Source of the DNA: Sclerodactyla briareus
Lineage: Eukaryota; Echinodermata; Holothuroidea; Dendrochirotida; Sclerodactylidae
Assembly (NCBI GenBank): GCA_026419785.1
Contig: JAODTK010003788.1
Coordinates: 124,001-188,000 of the forward strand
Length of the DNA: 64,000 nucleotides
Direction of reading: 5' to 3'
The first letter of the stretch is position 1, and each line of letters starts with the position of its first letter. Below, piece after piece: positions 22,401 through 33,409 of this stretch. A model generated the notes under the pieces. It ran no database searches and was not told the origin of the DNA. It was given only the letters and a program-made list of their open reading frames with translations. A program made the translations under genes and the position numbers.

Positions 22401-23330
22401 AACCAGTGATGTGAGATGAGCGAGTAGAGCGTCCTGATTACTATAATTGGATGAACGGAGGATACAACAAAACATTGTAGTTCGAGGAGGAGGGTCGACT
22501 TTGAGCTACAAAAGTAGAAAACCATCACAGCAAAGATTAAATTCAGATAGTCTACAGACGGGGATGTCAAAGTGGACGAAAGCACACACTCCAGATTGTA
22601 GCAGAAGCAGTTGTGAACTGTATTGTTGGGGCATTGAAGATGCGTAAGTATTGGTGAGGGTCTCAGTAAGAAGAAGAAGTGGGACGATAGGACTGGAGAG
22701 GTCGATGGTCGTCGTTAAGATTGTTGGGGAGACCACGAACTTCCGCGGAAGGAAAAGAGGAAAGAGAACAGTGTCACCATTGTGGACAGTAGGAGAAGAG
22801 TACGGCGTATATGAGTAGAGGAAAACTCAGAGTATCATAAGGGGGGTAGGGAGGACACTGGCAGAGCAAAGCATCCATCCGTGGCGAGGGAGCAATTCAT
22901 CCCGCATGGACCTCGAATGGGCCCGAAGCACTGAGAGGTATACCTAGTCACGAACTAGCGGAGTGAGAACGGGGCCGGATCATACACCAGACGACCAGGC
23001 AGCTCCATCAGGCCCTACCCCGAGGTTCAGGCCTCTATCTGACTCCACCTGTATCCTCTGCCCAGGAGAAGGGGACCTGAGGACACAAGGCGAAACCAAG
23101 GTCAACGCAGTACCCACTAGAGTCCTCAGAAGAACCGGCAACCGACCCCGGGGCTCAGAATGACGCAAAATGCTACAGGTGGAGAGGACCTGAAACACAT
23201 GGAGCGTCACCATAGCGTCACCATAGAAGGCACTCATAGGATCAGCAGTGGTAACTCCCCGGCTGGCAACAAGAATGACTACCACCTGCGAAAGGCCTAC
23301 CCCCATTTCTTGCAACAAATACATCTAATT
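19440..23330 (-). mobile_element. Jockey-like LINE, endonuclease plus reverse transcriptase, decayed
   Basis: The minus strand carries an endonuclease region at about 22,740-22,160 (SGVCAFVHFDIPVCRL, then TRIPDQ followed by SDSANTLDLF, typical of apurinic-type LINE endonucleases). The reverse transcriptase follows. Its landmarks are the N-terminal part (~21,240-20,940), SPSNYG (~20,750), VIALDVTEAFDRV (~20,575, AFDRV box), ISVRVDG (~20,450), ISINDLHIS and SSANDST (~20,350-20,300; decayed YADDST catalytic box) and RKNFAPRQLLL with LPQDVFPSYF (20,023-19,540, C-terminal jockey-type domain). The frame shifts many times. The element is interrupted by an insertion at 21,513-22,134. A small direct duplication (GCAATGTCTCCGTCCAAA, ~20,167 and ~20,191) lies inside it. 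Sequence from 22,800 to 23,330 is GC-richer and only tentatively part of the 5' region. Confidence 0.8.
21513..22134. mobile_element. 622-bp insertion inside the LINE, with 12-bp direct repeats at its ends
   Basis: GGCGGACACAAT occurs at 21,501-21,512 and again at 22,135-22,146. The segment between them interrupts the LINE just after its endonuclease (which ends LDLFSLRSFSF on the minus strand), and the LINE resumes on the other side. On the minus strand the insert contains CCTGTCGTGAAGGGCGACTA and ends TTTTCCGTGATAATA before the repeat, like a short A/T-rich retroposon tail. A 12-bp duplication suits a LINE- or SINE-type insertion better than hAT or TTAA elements. Its family is not recognised. 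Confidence 0.6.
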
Positions 23331-23688
23331 CGATTATTGGTGGTGTTCTATAGATATCGTGTTAACAGGCTTTTTAACCGCTCTTGGTCCAGGATGACAT
23401 TACATTTGCCGCTAAAATATTAGGGTTCGTCCTCATATCAACACCTATAGACCTACGTTCTGATTTCAAATTTGAAAGCTGTTGGCACTCCTTAGATATC
23501 GTACTAAAAAATAGTTTGACCTTTTGAATGACCATGAGCTAATTTGTAGTCGATCGATGCTTCCAATCTACTGATATCATGCTCGCGAGCTTTTTCGACT
23601 CTACCTATCCTGACCTTGAACTTCAATAAAAAACGATACAAAAAATGTAGAAATGCTTACACTTCGAAGCTGATCCATGCTCACAACA

Positions 23689-23693
23689 TATAT

Positions 23694-23740
<47 letters not shown>

Positions 23741-23764
23741 ATATATATATATATATAGATATAT

Positions 23765-23798
<34 letters not shown>

Positions 23799-23813
23799 AT
23801 ATATATATATATA
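23689..23813. repeat. (TA)n microsatellite
   Basis: About 125 bp of alternating TA with phase slips and two TCTA/TAGA breaks, inside the composite repeat. Self-complementary. Confidence 0.97.
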
Positions 23814-24102
23814 AGGCTTCCCGACCTTGAATGACCTTGAGCTAGTATTCGGATCAAAAGACTCCTTCCCCTTGGTATATGCACTGCACTGCCTACATGC
23901 TTATTTTCAAACTGATTGATGCTTGCCATCTTCCGAAATCGTGTTCACAAGCATTTACGTCCTGGGCCCTCTCTGACCTTGAATGATTTTGAACTGGTGT
24001 CAATTCAATAAGGGGTTTCCCAGTTCATATCTATAAACTACATACCTACTTCGAAATTGATTGTTGCTTATGTTCTCCAGATATCGTGCATATATAGAGC
24101 CT

Positions 24103-24105
<3 letters not shown>

Positions 24106-24140
<35 letters not shown>

Positions 24141-24152
24141 TATACACACACA
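24106..24152. repeat. (CA)n microsatellite
   Basis: CA units with one GCATAT interruption, in the same position as the tract at 4,104-4,153 in the other family member. Confidence 0.95.
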
Positions 24153-24319
24153 ATAGCGTAACTGCAGAGATTCATTTTTGCCCTCCGCGAGAAATCAACA
24201 AGACGCCAAGCTAGTATGCCAATCCCATGCAATCAAAACGCGCAAAACTATAAGTGATCTTTACAGCAACTAGTTCACTGCAACCCAGAAAGTCGACCGT
24301 AACTTGACGAGGCACATGC

Positions 24320-24382
24320 AGGTCCCGAACTCACGACCTCATAGTTGGGTAACGCAGGTTATAACAACTGGACCACACGTTC
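24320..24382 (-). other. tRNA-like (SINE head) segment
   Basis: On the minus strand TGGTCCAGTTGTTATAAC resembles box A with the D-arm. GGTCGTGAGTTCGGGACC resembles the T-arm and box B: GTGAGTTCGA is a common tRNA T-arm form, here with one altered base. The spacing fits a tRNA. The T-stem pairing is decayed, so it is not a working tRNA gene. It probably heads a SINE-like element reading into the composite repeat. Confidence 0.4.
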
Positions 24383-25884
24383 TTTAATACAGGTACTTAC
24401 CTCCACTCAACCAAATATCACTACGGCAATAGTAGTTCTGCTGTTTCCGCAATGTTTCATTTATAGGCTGGAATTTAACATTATAATTATATTTAGAGGG
24501 GGCTAACAGGCTAATAGCAGGATGTCTGGACTGTTTTACTCCCAATCTAGGCTATTCGAGCGGATACCTCGATGTCATGACCTCGAATCTATTATTTACG
24601 CTTCCTCTGCCAAGGTCCGACGCCCCGTAAGATATTATATTCAGCCTATTCCACGCCTACAATCGGGTTATATCGATATAATCGTTACGCGTCACTGTTT
24701 ACTAGAGACCAGCAGCTGATCGCCAAGGCGAGTGCCCTCTCAAAAGTGCAACCGCCATTAGCATTTCTTCAGATGCGTTCAGGAAAAGTTGAAGGAAATG
24801 TTTTGACGATTAGCCCAGCGAATTACCTCGATTAGGCCTATTCATGTGATATGTGCTAGGAAAATATGGGCTGCCAACACTGGCACATCACGAGACCTTT
24901 GGAAAAGAGTTCAGGGTCACTCAGTCACTATGTCGGCTGAGAATCCACAACAATGCGAGGGAGATTATGCAGTTATGAGATAATAAAAATCGCATAAACA
25001 TGTGCGTTATCTATTACAGAGCAATGTTAAAGATTCTTTGGTACATTGTTACCCGGGATCGATGTGCCTACGCTGGCAGACGCTCGCGGGACTGTTCCAT
25101 TTAAGGACGCAGGTAAAACTAGCCCGAAATCTCAACATGTCCGCCTGAATTCATTGTCCTCAGAATACTATTTCACAACAAAGTGTTGACGTATGTCCAG
25201 AGTTTTGATACAACTTTAGGCCAACTTTAGTCCCTTTCCACTTTTTTTATTTTTCCATGCTCAACGTTCTTCTAACTCCTCGCTATTTCCTTGTCAACTA
25301 TCAATCACCAGACACAATTTGGCGCATTTCGCTGTACCACTCCTCGTCCGCCATCCCAGAGCTCAATGTTCAATGACCCAATGTCAGATTTTTCCAGGGT
25401 ACGATGTTTTCCCAGGGTCCGGTGATTTAAAATGTTTATCGAGACATGAACACATATACCTTTTTCCGTATTAAGTCATGTGATTGGTGTTACAACTATT
25501 GCCACCTATCCTCGACCATTTAACAAGTCTAGGTCATGATGCCGATATCGGCATGTTTTTTTGCACACCGTTACTGTATTGGAATGATAACGTGGCCATT
25601 GCCATAAGGGCCACGGCGAAGTTGCACTAACAGTGTTTCAAATCAATCTTCTAAAACTCACTTGCCGAAAACTACACATCCTACTAGCATCACAATTTTT
25701 AAGATTCCTCCCATACTTATCAAAATGAATATCCCACGATCGGATTCATTGTTGCGTTTCAATGAGTGTGAAATTTTTAAAAAGGCCGTATGTTAAGAGC
25801 TATGGAGATAATCTCGTCTATACCTCAGCTGTTCAGTGGTGAGTCATGCGCACTATACAACCTTGTAAAGGCTTATAATCAGAT
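24383..25884. other. No gene recognised
   Basis: Unique-looking sequence with short open frames only. No element ends or arrays seen. Confidence 0.5.
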
Positions 25885-26384
25885 ACCTAGGGCAAATGCA
25901 CGCCATTTCCTGGTTAATTCCTAGACTAGGACCACCACCCTATCTCCGGCACATTCCTCAGATGGCTAGGTCTCCGGATGTGCATGGCATTTCTATGGTG
26001 GTAGATTGGGTGGGACCACCTATCTCCGGCACATTCATCAGATGGCTAGGTCCGGAGTTCACAGCATTTTTCTTGGGGGTGGTAGGATTGGGCCACCTAT
26101 CTCCCGGTCCACATTCATCAGATGCCTAGGGTCGATGCACGCAATTCTTATTGGTGGTATATTGGGACCACCTATCTCCAGCACATTCATCAGATGCCTG
26201 GGGTACGAGTTCACGTTTTTCATCCTATTGGTGGTAGATTGGGACCACCTATCACCATATATTATTCAGATGTAATATAACTAACATTGCGTGAACGTCT
26301 TCTATCGGTGGTAGATTGGGACCATTAATCTCCGGCACATTCATTGGATGCCTGGGGTCCCGAGTTGACGGGCATTTCTATTGT
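25885..26384. repeat. Tandem array, about six diverged units of ~78 bp
   Basis: Each unit carries GGTGGTAGATTGGGACCACC, TATCTCCGGCACATTCATCA, GATG followed by CCTGG or CCTAGG, and a GCATTTCTAT-like word. CTATCTCC-type words fall near 25,940, 26,020, 26,096, 26,170, 26,252 and 26,328, a spacing of about 75-80 bp. Units differ at many positions, so the array is old compared with the 18-21 bp arrays elsewhere. Open frames across it shift between units and are not considered genes. Confidence 0.9.
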
Positions 26385-26984
26385 CACCGCCACTGTGTCA
26401 TCTCCATCTCTCTCCCGTACCAAACGATTAATCAGGTTTTACACGATGTTTTTCCTGCATATTCAATCTCTATTGTATCTGAAAACGATTGAAATTAGAT
26501 ATAAGTACACTACAAAATATAGTATTTATTTGAAGCATTCTGCATTCATTGTTATTCACTCCCGTGGCATGCTGTCACAATGAAATGATGTAATCGTCTG
26601 GTATCACCCTACGATGTTTCTTAGGGCGCAACGAAAAACCGTTCTCAATACATATCAAATGCGTCAGTAACAATCATATTTTGTTATATACCGTGAGGCG
26701 GTTTTTCGTCATAATGTGATACAAACGGCACAGTCTATTTTTCGCCAGGGGACCTCACCTCTTTCATAACACAGTTCTCCAGTTGCCGTATTTAGCTCTA
26801 TGAAATTAACGACGTGTGGCAGTGGTATATAGAAAAGCCCGGAAATGTCGATCGTGTATTAGTTTGTTACTCTTGTAGTTGGCAGTCAAACTACCAGCGA
26901 GGTAAAGCAATATTCGATAACTGAACCAGTTTGTGGATTCCTGATAATGTTATCCTTGGTTTGACGGGTTATACTGCGGGGCTA
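26385..26984. other. No gene recognised
   Basis: Unremarkable sequence between the ~78-bp array and the dispersed repeat. No open frame of note. Confidence 0.5.
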
Positions 26985-27289
26985 TTATATTAACTGGCGA
27001 GCGAATGCCTGTAATTGATGGTAACCATTTGAAGAGACAAAATATCTTCGTGCGAGATACACTGATCGACAAGCGATTGCATCTGTACGTGTAACATTGT
27101 ACTAGCAACACACACTTTGTGCTACTCCAACTGGAAATTGTATGCAAACCGTAGAGCTACATGGATGCGAAAGGTACCTGTATGTATTGGCTGTTTCTAA
27201 TTATTAGGGTACCAGTGTCACCCATGTGAATGGTGATGTGAAAGGGCAACTGCAGAGGTTGGTTCAATTCACCTGGTCAATAAACATAT

Positions 27290-28440
27290 GTTAGTTGGTC
27301 ACATTTATGCTATTTTAGCTACATATTGCAAACTTCTGGCATTTATTCAGAATTAGCTTCTTCTTTTAAAGAAGACACCCAAAATATGCCCTTTTTTAAA
27401 ACCAAAATTATGACATTTTTTTCCAAGCATTTTGAAATGTTACCTATTAATCTATTTTCATATTCAAGCCTCTCATTTCTTTCGAAAAGCAGTTGATAAC
27501 AGGCTAATCATTGACATAAAATATGTTATTAATAAGAGTAACCACGTTTTAATATGAGGCGTTCAACAGTAGAGAGGTTTAAGGTTAAATGTTGGCGTCC
27601 TGTCCCGTTTATACGTGAAACATTTTTACTTCTCTCACTAGAATATTTTCCATAATGAGGGTTGATAGGCCAACAGATATACAATATTTTCCTTGCTTAT
27701 CAGTTGGTTAAAGCATTTACAACGTCACAACACAAAATTCCTTCCAACAACCAAAAAATATGGCCATTTTCGGTTTTGCCCTATGCCTTTGGTGTCCCAT
27801 GACAAATTTACATTGTGATATTTTGCTGTCATGATAGAACGATTTCTTTAACATATTTTCCTACCATTCTGAGTGGCGAGAGCCAATTTGGCATGGCATT
27901 AAAAATATAATTTACTCTTTTGACATTCAAAATATGCTGTGATAATACTATGGTGTCCCATTTACACTGAAATTTGTCAACTTTTATTATTCCCCCTCAA
28001 AATAGCCAAAAACTGTATTATTGGGCATCACCCTAATTTTTAATTCCAGAGTACCCAAATGACCTGGATGATATCCATAACTAGTATATATTTTACACAT
28101 ACACAGAGAAATACAGTAAAAATGTTATGTTTCACGTGTAAATGGGACACCACGGTGCCCCGTTTACACGTGAAACAGGTATTTCTCATTCGTGGGTCAT
28201 TCTGAGGATGTATTATAGCAATTCTGTTCTGACACACATTGTAGGACAAGTTTTGAGTAACTAATAGGAATTGAGAGAAATAAATAATCTGACAACATGA
28301 AGCCAGATTCTTTTATTTCAGGCCAAACCTGCCATGTCATTAATTGGTACCTAAGCTTATTTATAGAATCTGTCATGTACTAATATCATCGCAAGAAATG
28401 CAATCGCCTTCCATCATTTGTGTGGGACATTTTATAGGAA
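27290..28440. mobile_element. Unclassified insertion with a recurring GTGTCCC motif
   Basis: This segment interrupts the dispersed repeat. Inside it, words like GGTGTCCCATTTACAC occur near 27,597 (CCTGTCCCGTTTATACGTGA), 27,790, 27,953 and 28,154 on the plus strand, and inverted at 28,129. AAAATATGCC-like words precede several of them (27,380, 27,757, 27,930), giving a loose period of about 170 bp. No protein is encoded, and neither terminal repeats nor a target duplication could be fixed. The family is unknown to me. Confidence 0.45.
28129..28176. repeat. Near-perfect hairpin, 23-bp arms, 2-base loop
   Basis: The arm from 28,129 to 28,151 (starting GTTTCACGTGTAAA) is the reverse complement of 28,154-28,176 (ending TTTACACGTGAAAC) at 21 of 23 positions, with only AC between them. 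Both arms are copies of the motif that recurs across the surrounding insertion, so this is a head-to-head junction of two motif copies. Confidence 0.9.
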
Positions 28441-28680
28441 GGGCGACTAATGCCAGGAAGTCGGTTTGGACCTGCCTCGCAAGTATGATGATAGCAAAGT
28501 TACAAAAAAACATGACATAGTGTTCATCACTGATAGTCTACATACCCGCGTCAATTCAGTATATAAGTGTTATCGTTGGATTGCCGGGGCTGGAGTATCA
28601 CTTGTACAATAATAATTTAGCAACAATCAGCTAAAATACATGTGTGACGCGAACGTGGTATATGTAACACTTTATATTTA

Positions 28681-29589
28681 TGCAGTCTTGCCTCTTGAAC
28701 TTTCTAGTTCACTCTTTTCACATGTCACTAATTTGTAAAATGATGCTCTCTGGACATGTCGTATTCGTATTCTTTGTAAACAGCGAACACTGTACGAATA
28801 ATAGATGTTCACTTGGGAATCTGTACTGTTTCCCATTGTTATCACTTCAACATGTATAAATGCATATTTATAACATTTTGCAACGCGACACCATATACCA
28901 TATAACCCTTTTTGCGTCAACGTACTTTATTGTAGTCATCCACATTGGAACAACTAGGAGACGTTAAACTCTGCCTGACACAGCTTATTCGGAAACATCC
29001 CCTAATCCATCGACATATTACGAGCGATGATGGCAGATGTAGGGTTAGGTCAGTCGTAGTCATGGATTGATGGCCGGCCGCTGGGGACTAAATGTTCAAA
29101 TTAATAGGTGAACAGGTGCGACCATTAAATAGCATGCACTGCGCTGGCGAACGTCTGTGACCTAATACACGGTTATCAACTGATACACGTATATGGGGGG
29201 TGGAAAAAACAGTATATTGGTGGCCTCGATTGTTTAATTAGCGTTGTGGGTCACTGCGATTGCGTTTGGTTTCCTCCTCAGTTCAGGAGAAGCTTTCGAT
29301 GTAGGGAAATATCCGAATCTTTGGCCTATACGCTAGAGGGCTCATGTTCTTCAATCAAAGAATATTTTTTCAATGATTCCTTGACTGACCACAAATGACC
29401 TTTGACTTCTTTTTGGTTAGAAAAAACTCCATATACGCCTTTTTCAACTCGATCTGGCTACGCATTGTGATTTTTGTTGTGTTGACACTATATTACGTTT
29501 TAGCTATCTCCAGAACAATAGGATCCATGAACACTCACACGAGAACATAGTACCAGGACAGCATTGGTCCACTGTTATTGTCAGGTAAT
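28681..29589. other. No gene recognised
   Basis: AT-rich sequence with short open frames only. No repeats matched within the window. Confidence 0.5.
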
Positions 29590-31310
29590 ACAACCAGCAA
29601 TAGTCAGGAAATGGCTAGCGTTCTTAATAACTAATTTTCGTCGGTATTCACCGAGGAAAACTTGGATAATTTCGATTACCTTGTGGTAGGGTGGTGACTA
29701 AATACTATGGTAATCTAGATGTTACCGAGTGATAAAGGAGAAACTGCAGAAGCTCAAAAAGTGATAAGGCTCCGGGTCCCGATGGCGTGAATATTTTGCG
29801 ACCAGTTGTCTGTTCCATTAGCAATATTTTCAAAAAACCTTGCAAGAAGGTGCTGTTCGGAGGATTGGAGGAGAGCAAATGTTTCTCCAATTTTCAAGAA
29901 AGGCAACCGGTCTCTTCCTTGTAATTACAGGCCATGAGGGTCTTACTAGTTGTGTCTGCAAGGTGTTAGAATCCATCATCTTTGGTCATATTATCGATTT
30001 TTCGATGAGTATAGTCTAATCCGGGGTTCTCAGCAATGGTTTAACGGAAAATCGTTACGTTGTTTGACTAATCTCTTAGAATCATGGCATGTTATTAGTG
30101 CCTTAACAACGGCAGTGCTGATGATATATACTTCCCTAGACTTTTCCAAAAAGCTTTTGATAAGGTTCCTCATGAGCGTCTCTTGATTAAATTGAAAAGT
30201 TTGGCATTAAGGGAATGTCCTTGAGTGGATTCGTCAGTGGCTTCTCAATAGGGAACAACGAGTTGTCATCAATGGGCGTTCGTCTCCTTGGCAAGAAGTC
30301 ACCAGTGGTGTTCCCCAAGGATCGGTTCTTGGGCCCTTTGCTTTTTCTTGAGCTATATTGACGATCTGAAGATTCGGTGGCATTCAAGAGTTGAAAAGTT
30401 TGCACACGATTCAAGTGGTTAGGGAGATTGCTTCGAACGATGATGTTGCCATTGTCCAAGGGATCTTGATATAATCTCCGAATGGTCTTTCGATTGGCAA
30501 ATGTTATGCAATGTTATGTAGTTGATTGCAGGTTGGTTACAAATCGAACGCTTCTTTCAAGTTGAATGGCAAAATATTAAACAGTGTGAAGTAGAAAGCA
30601 TATCGGTGGTCATTTGATTTTCTTGGAAACTTCTAAGCAGTGTGTTGAAAGCTGCGAGATAAAGGTAACTGGATTCTTGGCTTGATTAGACCGTCACTTC
30701 AGGTCTCGATAAAGATATTGTGTCAGGTTGTTTAAGCAGCTGGTGAGGACTCACCTGGATGTATTCTGGCAAGTTGGAATCCATAGGTCAGAAAGACAAG
30801 AGGTTACGGTATGAAAAACGTTCAGCGAGGGCCCATATATTAATCAATCTCTTAGGGATTTACCTTACCGAAGAGAGAGTAAGGAGTCTCGGTTTAACTT
30901 CGAGGGAACTGAGAACGAAGTAGTTGGTGTTGATTCAGGTTTTTAAATATTGTTCATGGCTTCGAGGGAATTTCCTTCCACTATTTCTTTGAGTTTTCCA
31001 GAGTACCACCAATAGGTGGTCATTGCCTCAAGCTTCGTGGTAAACCATGTAGATTGGACATTCGGGGAAGGAAATATTTATTCTCTGAAACACGTTATTA
31101 ATGGTGGAATAGCCTTCCTGAAGAGTTGTTCTGTCAAAGAGTTGTGAATGAATTTCAAGACAGTCTTGATTTATTTGTTCACGAATTGTGAGCGAATTCT
31201 TTGAGCATCGGGTTGTGCTTCTCTTCTGGGATGTTTTGGCTTCGGAATCTCTCATGGGATTTTGTCCTTCCTGCCCTTTTTCACTAAACTTAAACTAAAC
31301 TACTAAGTAT
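29590..31310 (+). mobile_element. CR1-like LINE, reverse transcriptase region
   Basis: Read across frames, the plus strand gives in order FSSVFTEENLDNFD (~29,640), a KAPGPDG-like segment (~29,770), WRRANVSPIFKKGN then CNYRP (29,862-29,935), FDEYSLIRGSQ (~30,005), DFSKK followed by HERLLIK (~30,140-30,195), VINGRSSPWQEVTSGVPQGS then VLGP (30,270-30,340), KFAHDSS (~30,400; decayed FADDT catalytic box), RKANRI-like and LVR/HLEY-like remnants (~30,660-30,760), and RGKPCRLDIR then YFFSL (31,038-31,090). The 3' end runs into CACTAAACTTAAACTAAAC (31,288-31,306), a likely microsatellite-type CR1 tail. No endonuclease precedes it, so it is 5'-truncated, as usual for CR1. Numerous frameshifts make it non-functional. 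Confidence 0.88.
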
Positions 31311-32437
31311 GAGTATGATATCAAATCATTGACATCACGATTGGTGCCGACAGTTCAATTTCTTTGAATGTGGTGCGAAGCTTGGAAGTTTGCGCGCGAT
31401 GGTCAAAGGCATCAGTGAAATTCAGGAATCACTTGACCTGATGAAACAAGTTAATTTTTTCTTCTGCATTGTATTTCATTCTTTCATTTCTCATACAACA
31501 TATATACTAAATTTCAACAATTAATAGCTACAGTAGTATTCCCATTTGGACAGGAATCATTCAAGGGGATTAAATAAGTATGGGGTCTGTTGAAACAGGC
31601 TTTTTAGCTCGTTAAGTTTTTTGCATACATTCTTTCGACGATCCATGTTTCCCAGCAGTGTAACATTATATTTGCAATGCCAATTTCATCTTGTTAACAA
31701 AATGGTTGATATGTGGTATGGTCTGGCTTGGCTACATGAATATATGTAAAGTTGACCATAGAAGATGATGAAGAAAGAAATTCATTGGTGTGTTTTATTT
31801 TAAAAGAAGAATATATATCCAAGAAAAGAGAAAAAAAGTCTTTTCGCTAATAAAAATTGTCCTCCCAAAAAATCCCCACTCACAATCTAAAATAAAGTTA
31901 GATATGATTTGGCCAATCCCAAAACAGATGTTTCAATGTGTTTCAATTGTACTTCCATCAAAAATGTACAGTTTGGCGTGGCCACTTCTCAATATCAAAA
32001 AAGTAATTGTTCGTCCCGGAGCATAGGATAGAGAAAATTGCAGATTGAAAAGTACTTCTCGTCTTCGGCAACAGCGAAACAAGTTAATCTTATGTAACTT
32101 GGAAGTAAGTAATAACAGGCGACCACGCCCCGGCGCTTGGGTGCGCAAAGCAGGGAATATAATAGGTCCACAATACGACTACCCAAGTTTCATCGAAAAA
32201 TTCAGATTAAACTCTATGAATTGGCCCATTTAAATCTTGCACATTGGACTACTTATCAGAGCATATACTACACTCAAATAATGAATAACCAGTTTGCGTA
32301 CACTTCATATTTTCATGTAAATACCGAACTGCATCAGTAATGCATCCACGCTTTCAAGGTCGGGATTAATTTCCAATTAATTATGATAATTTATGCAAAT
32401 TATACGGCCCCGTTCTGCTGAAAAATGGATGCTGGGA

Positions 32438-32503
32438 AGCAAATCGAAAGGTTCGGCTTATTATTCCTCGGTTTGAGCGTGTAACCACTACACCGACGGG
32501 ATG
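32438..32503 (-). other. tRNA-like segment (possible SINE head)
   Basis: On the minus strand GGTGTAGTGGTTA (32,494-32,482) is a strong box A match. A weak box B match, CTTTCGATTTG (32,450-32,440), lies about 45 bases further on. There is no convincing cloverleaf. It is more likely a SINE remnant than a gene. Confidence 0.33.
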
Positions 32504-33398
32504 ATGGAGACCAGCCTTCGATACACATTTTGGTAGAAACTGTTTTGAGATTCTCAAAAGACTCATATCACATCATCAGCATATCATGGGGACACCCTGA
32601 TAGAGTGGAGAGGCTATACGCTGAGGCACAGATGGAAACTTCTAAATTCGGTATTTAAACCCGAGAGGTTTACGGCCCTTGGGAAAAATTCCCTCCACAG
32701 TAGGGGCCCCACCAGCTCACAAAACCAATATTTCAAACCAATGACGGACGCAATTATTCAGGGAAGGTTCAAATAGTGATAACCATCACTAGATTGGCGG
32801 AAGGAAACCTACCGGATATTTCCGATATCGGTAATCAAACGAGTCAGCGTGACCGCTGGATAACAAAGGAAATAAAAAAGTACAATAGGCAAAAACAATC
32901 TATGCCGCCTCGTGAGTTTAAAGGGCGACTGTGGACATTACTCAGTCACGGTAATATAGTAGTCGGAGGTTTACCGAAAACACGCGATGGAAACGCGTGT
33001 TAAAATATCTTGCAGATCATGTAAGCTGAACTTTGTGAAAGGATAGGCTTACTTCTTTTCAATCCTTCGAAAAATATATATGTAGTTGATTTCGTACGTA
33101 TGTGTGTTAAATCGGACAGAAATTCGGAAAATTACAGTGCCACTAAGTCTTATTTTGGCCTGTGGTTCCATCATTGATTTTTGTTGCTGAAAGATCACCT
33201 AAGGTCCATTAGAGGCCAGATCTGAAATATTCGCAATACTCATCATATAGCTAATCTTCAGAGATTATGTGTAAGTTGATTGGTATCCATTCATAAACCT
33301 AAAGGCCGTCCGAGGTCAGCAAGATTATTTAGGGTAAAACACTAGAAAAAAATAGCTTTTCCGCAATTATCGATAAAAAAATGCGGTCAGGTTTGGAA

Positions 33399-33409
33399 GT
33401 ACGCCACTG
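33399..33409. mobile_element. Orphan hAT-type terminus
   Basis: GTACGCCACTG is identical to the right end of the element at 3,094-3,768. No matching left end or G-rich subterminal stretch was found within about 500 bp, so it is either a truncated copy or chance. Confidence 0.3.

Larger units (their letters stand above)
23450..24320. repeat. Composite tandem-type repeat (copy 2)
   Basis: Same family as 2,820-4,180. Subunits include ATCGATGCTT, ATCATGCTCGCGAGC, TGACCTTGAA, GCTTGCCATCTTCCGAAAT, GTGTTCACAAGCATTT, CCTGGGCC and ACTGGTGTCAATTC. A (TA)n tract (23,689-23,813) has grown inside one subunit. The (CA)n tract at 24,106-24,152 is followed by CAATAGCGTAACTGCAGAGA, matching ATTAGCGTGACTGCATAGA in copy 1. 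Unlike copy 1 it is followed by a tRNA-like segment at 24,320-24,382. Read on the minus strand, it could be a long SINE-like composite: tRNA-like head, body, (TG)n, then subrepeats. Confidence 0.6.
26985..28680. repeat. Dispersed repeat, copy 2, interrupted
   Basis: 27,000-27,290 and 28,450-28,610 match consecutive parts of 14,745-15,190. The roughly 1.15 kb between them (27,290-28,440) has no counterpart in copy 1, so it looks like a later insertion. The matching parts have diverged moderately, and no end structures are visible. The outer limits are approximate. Confidence 0.5.
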
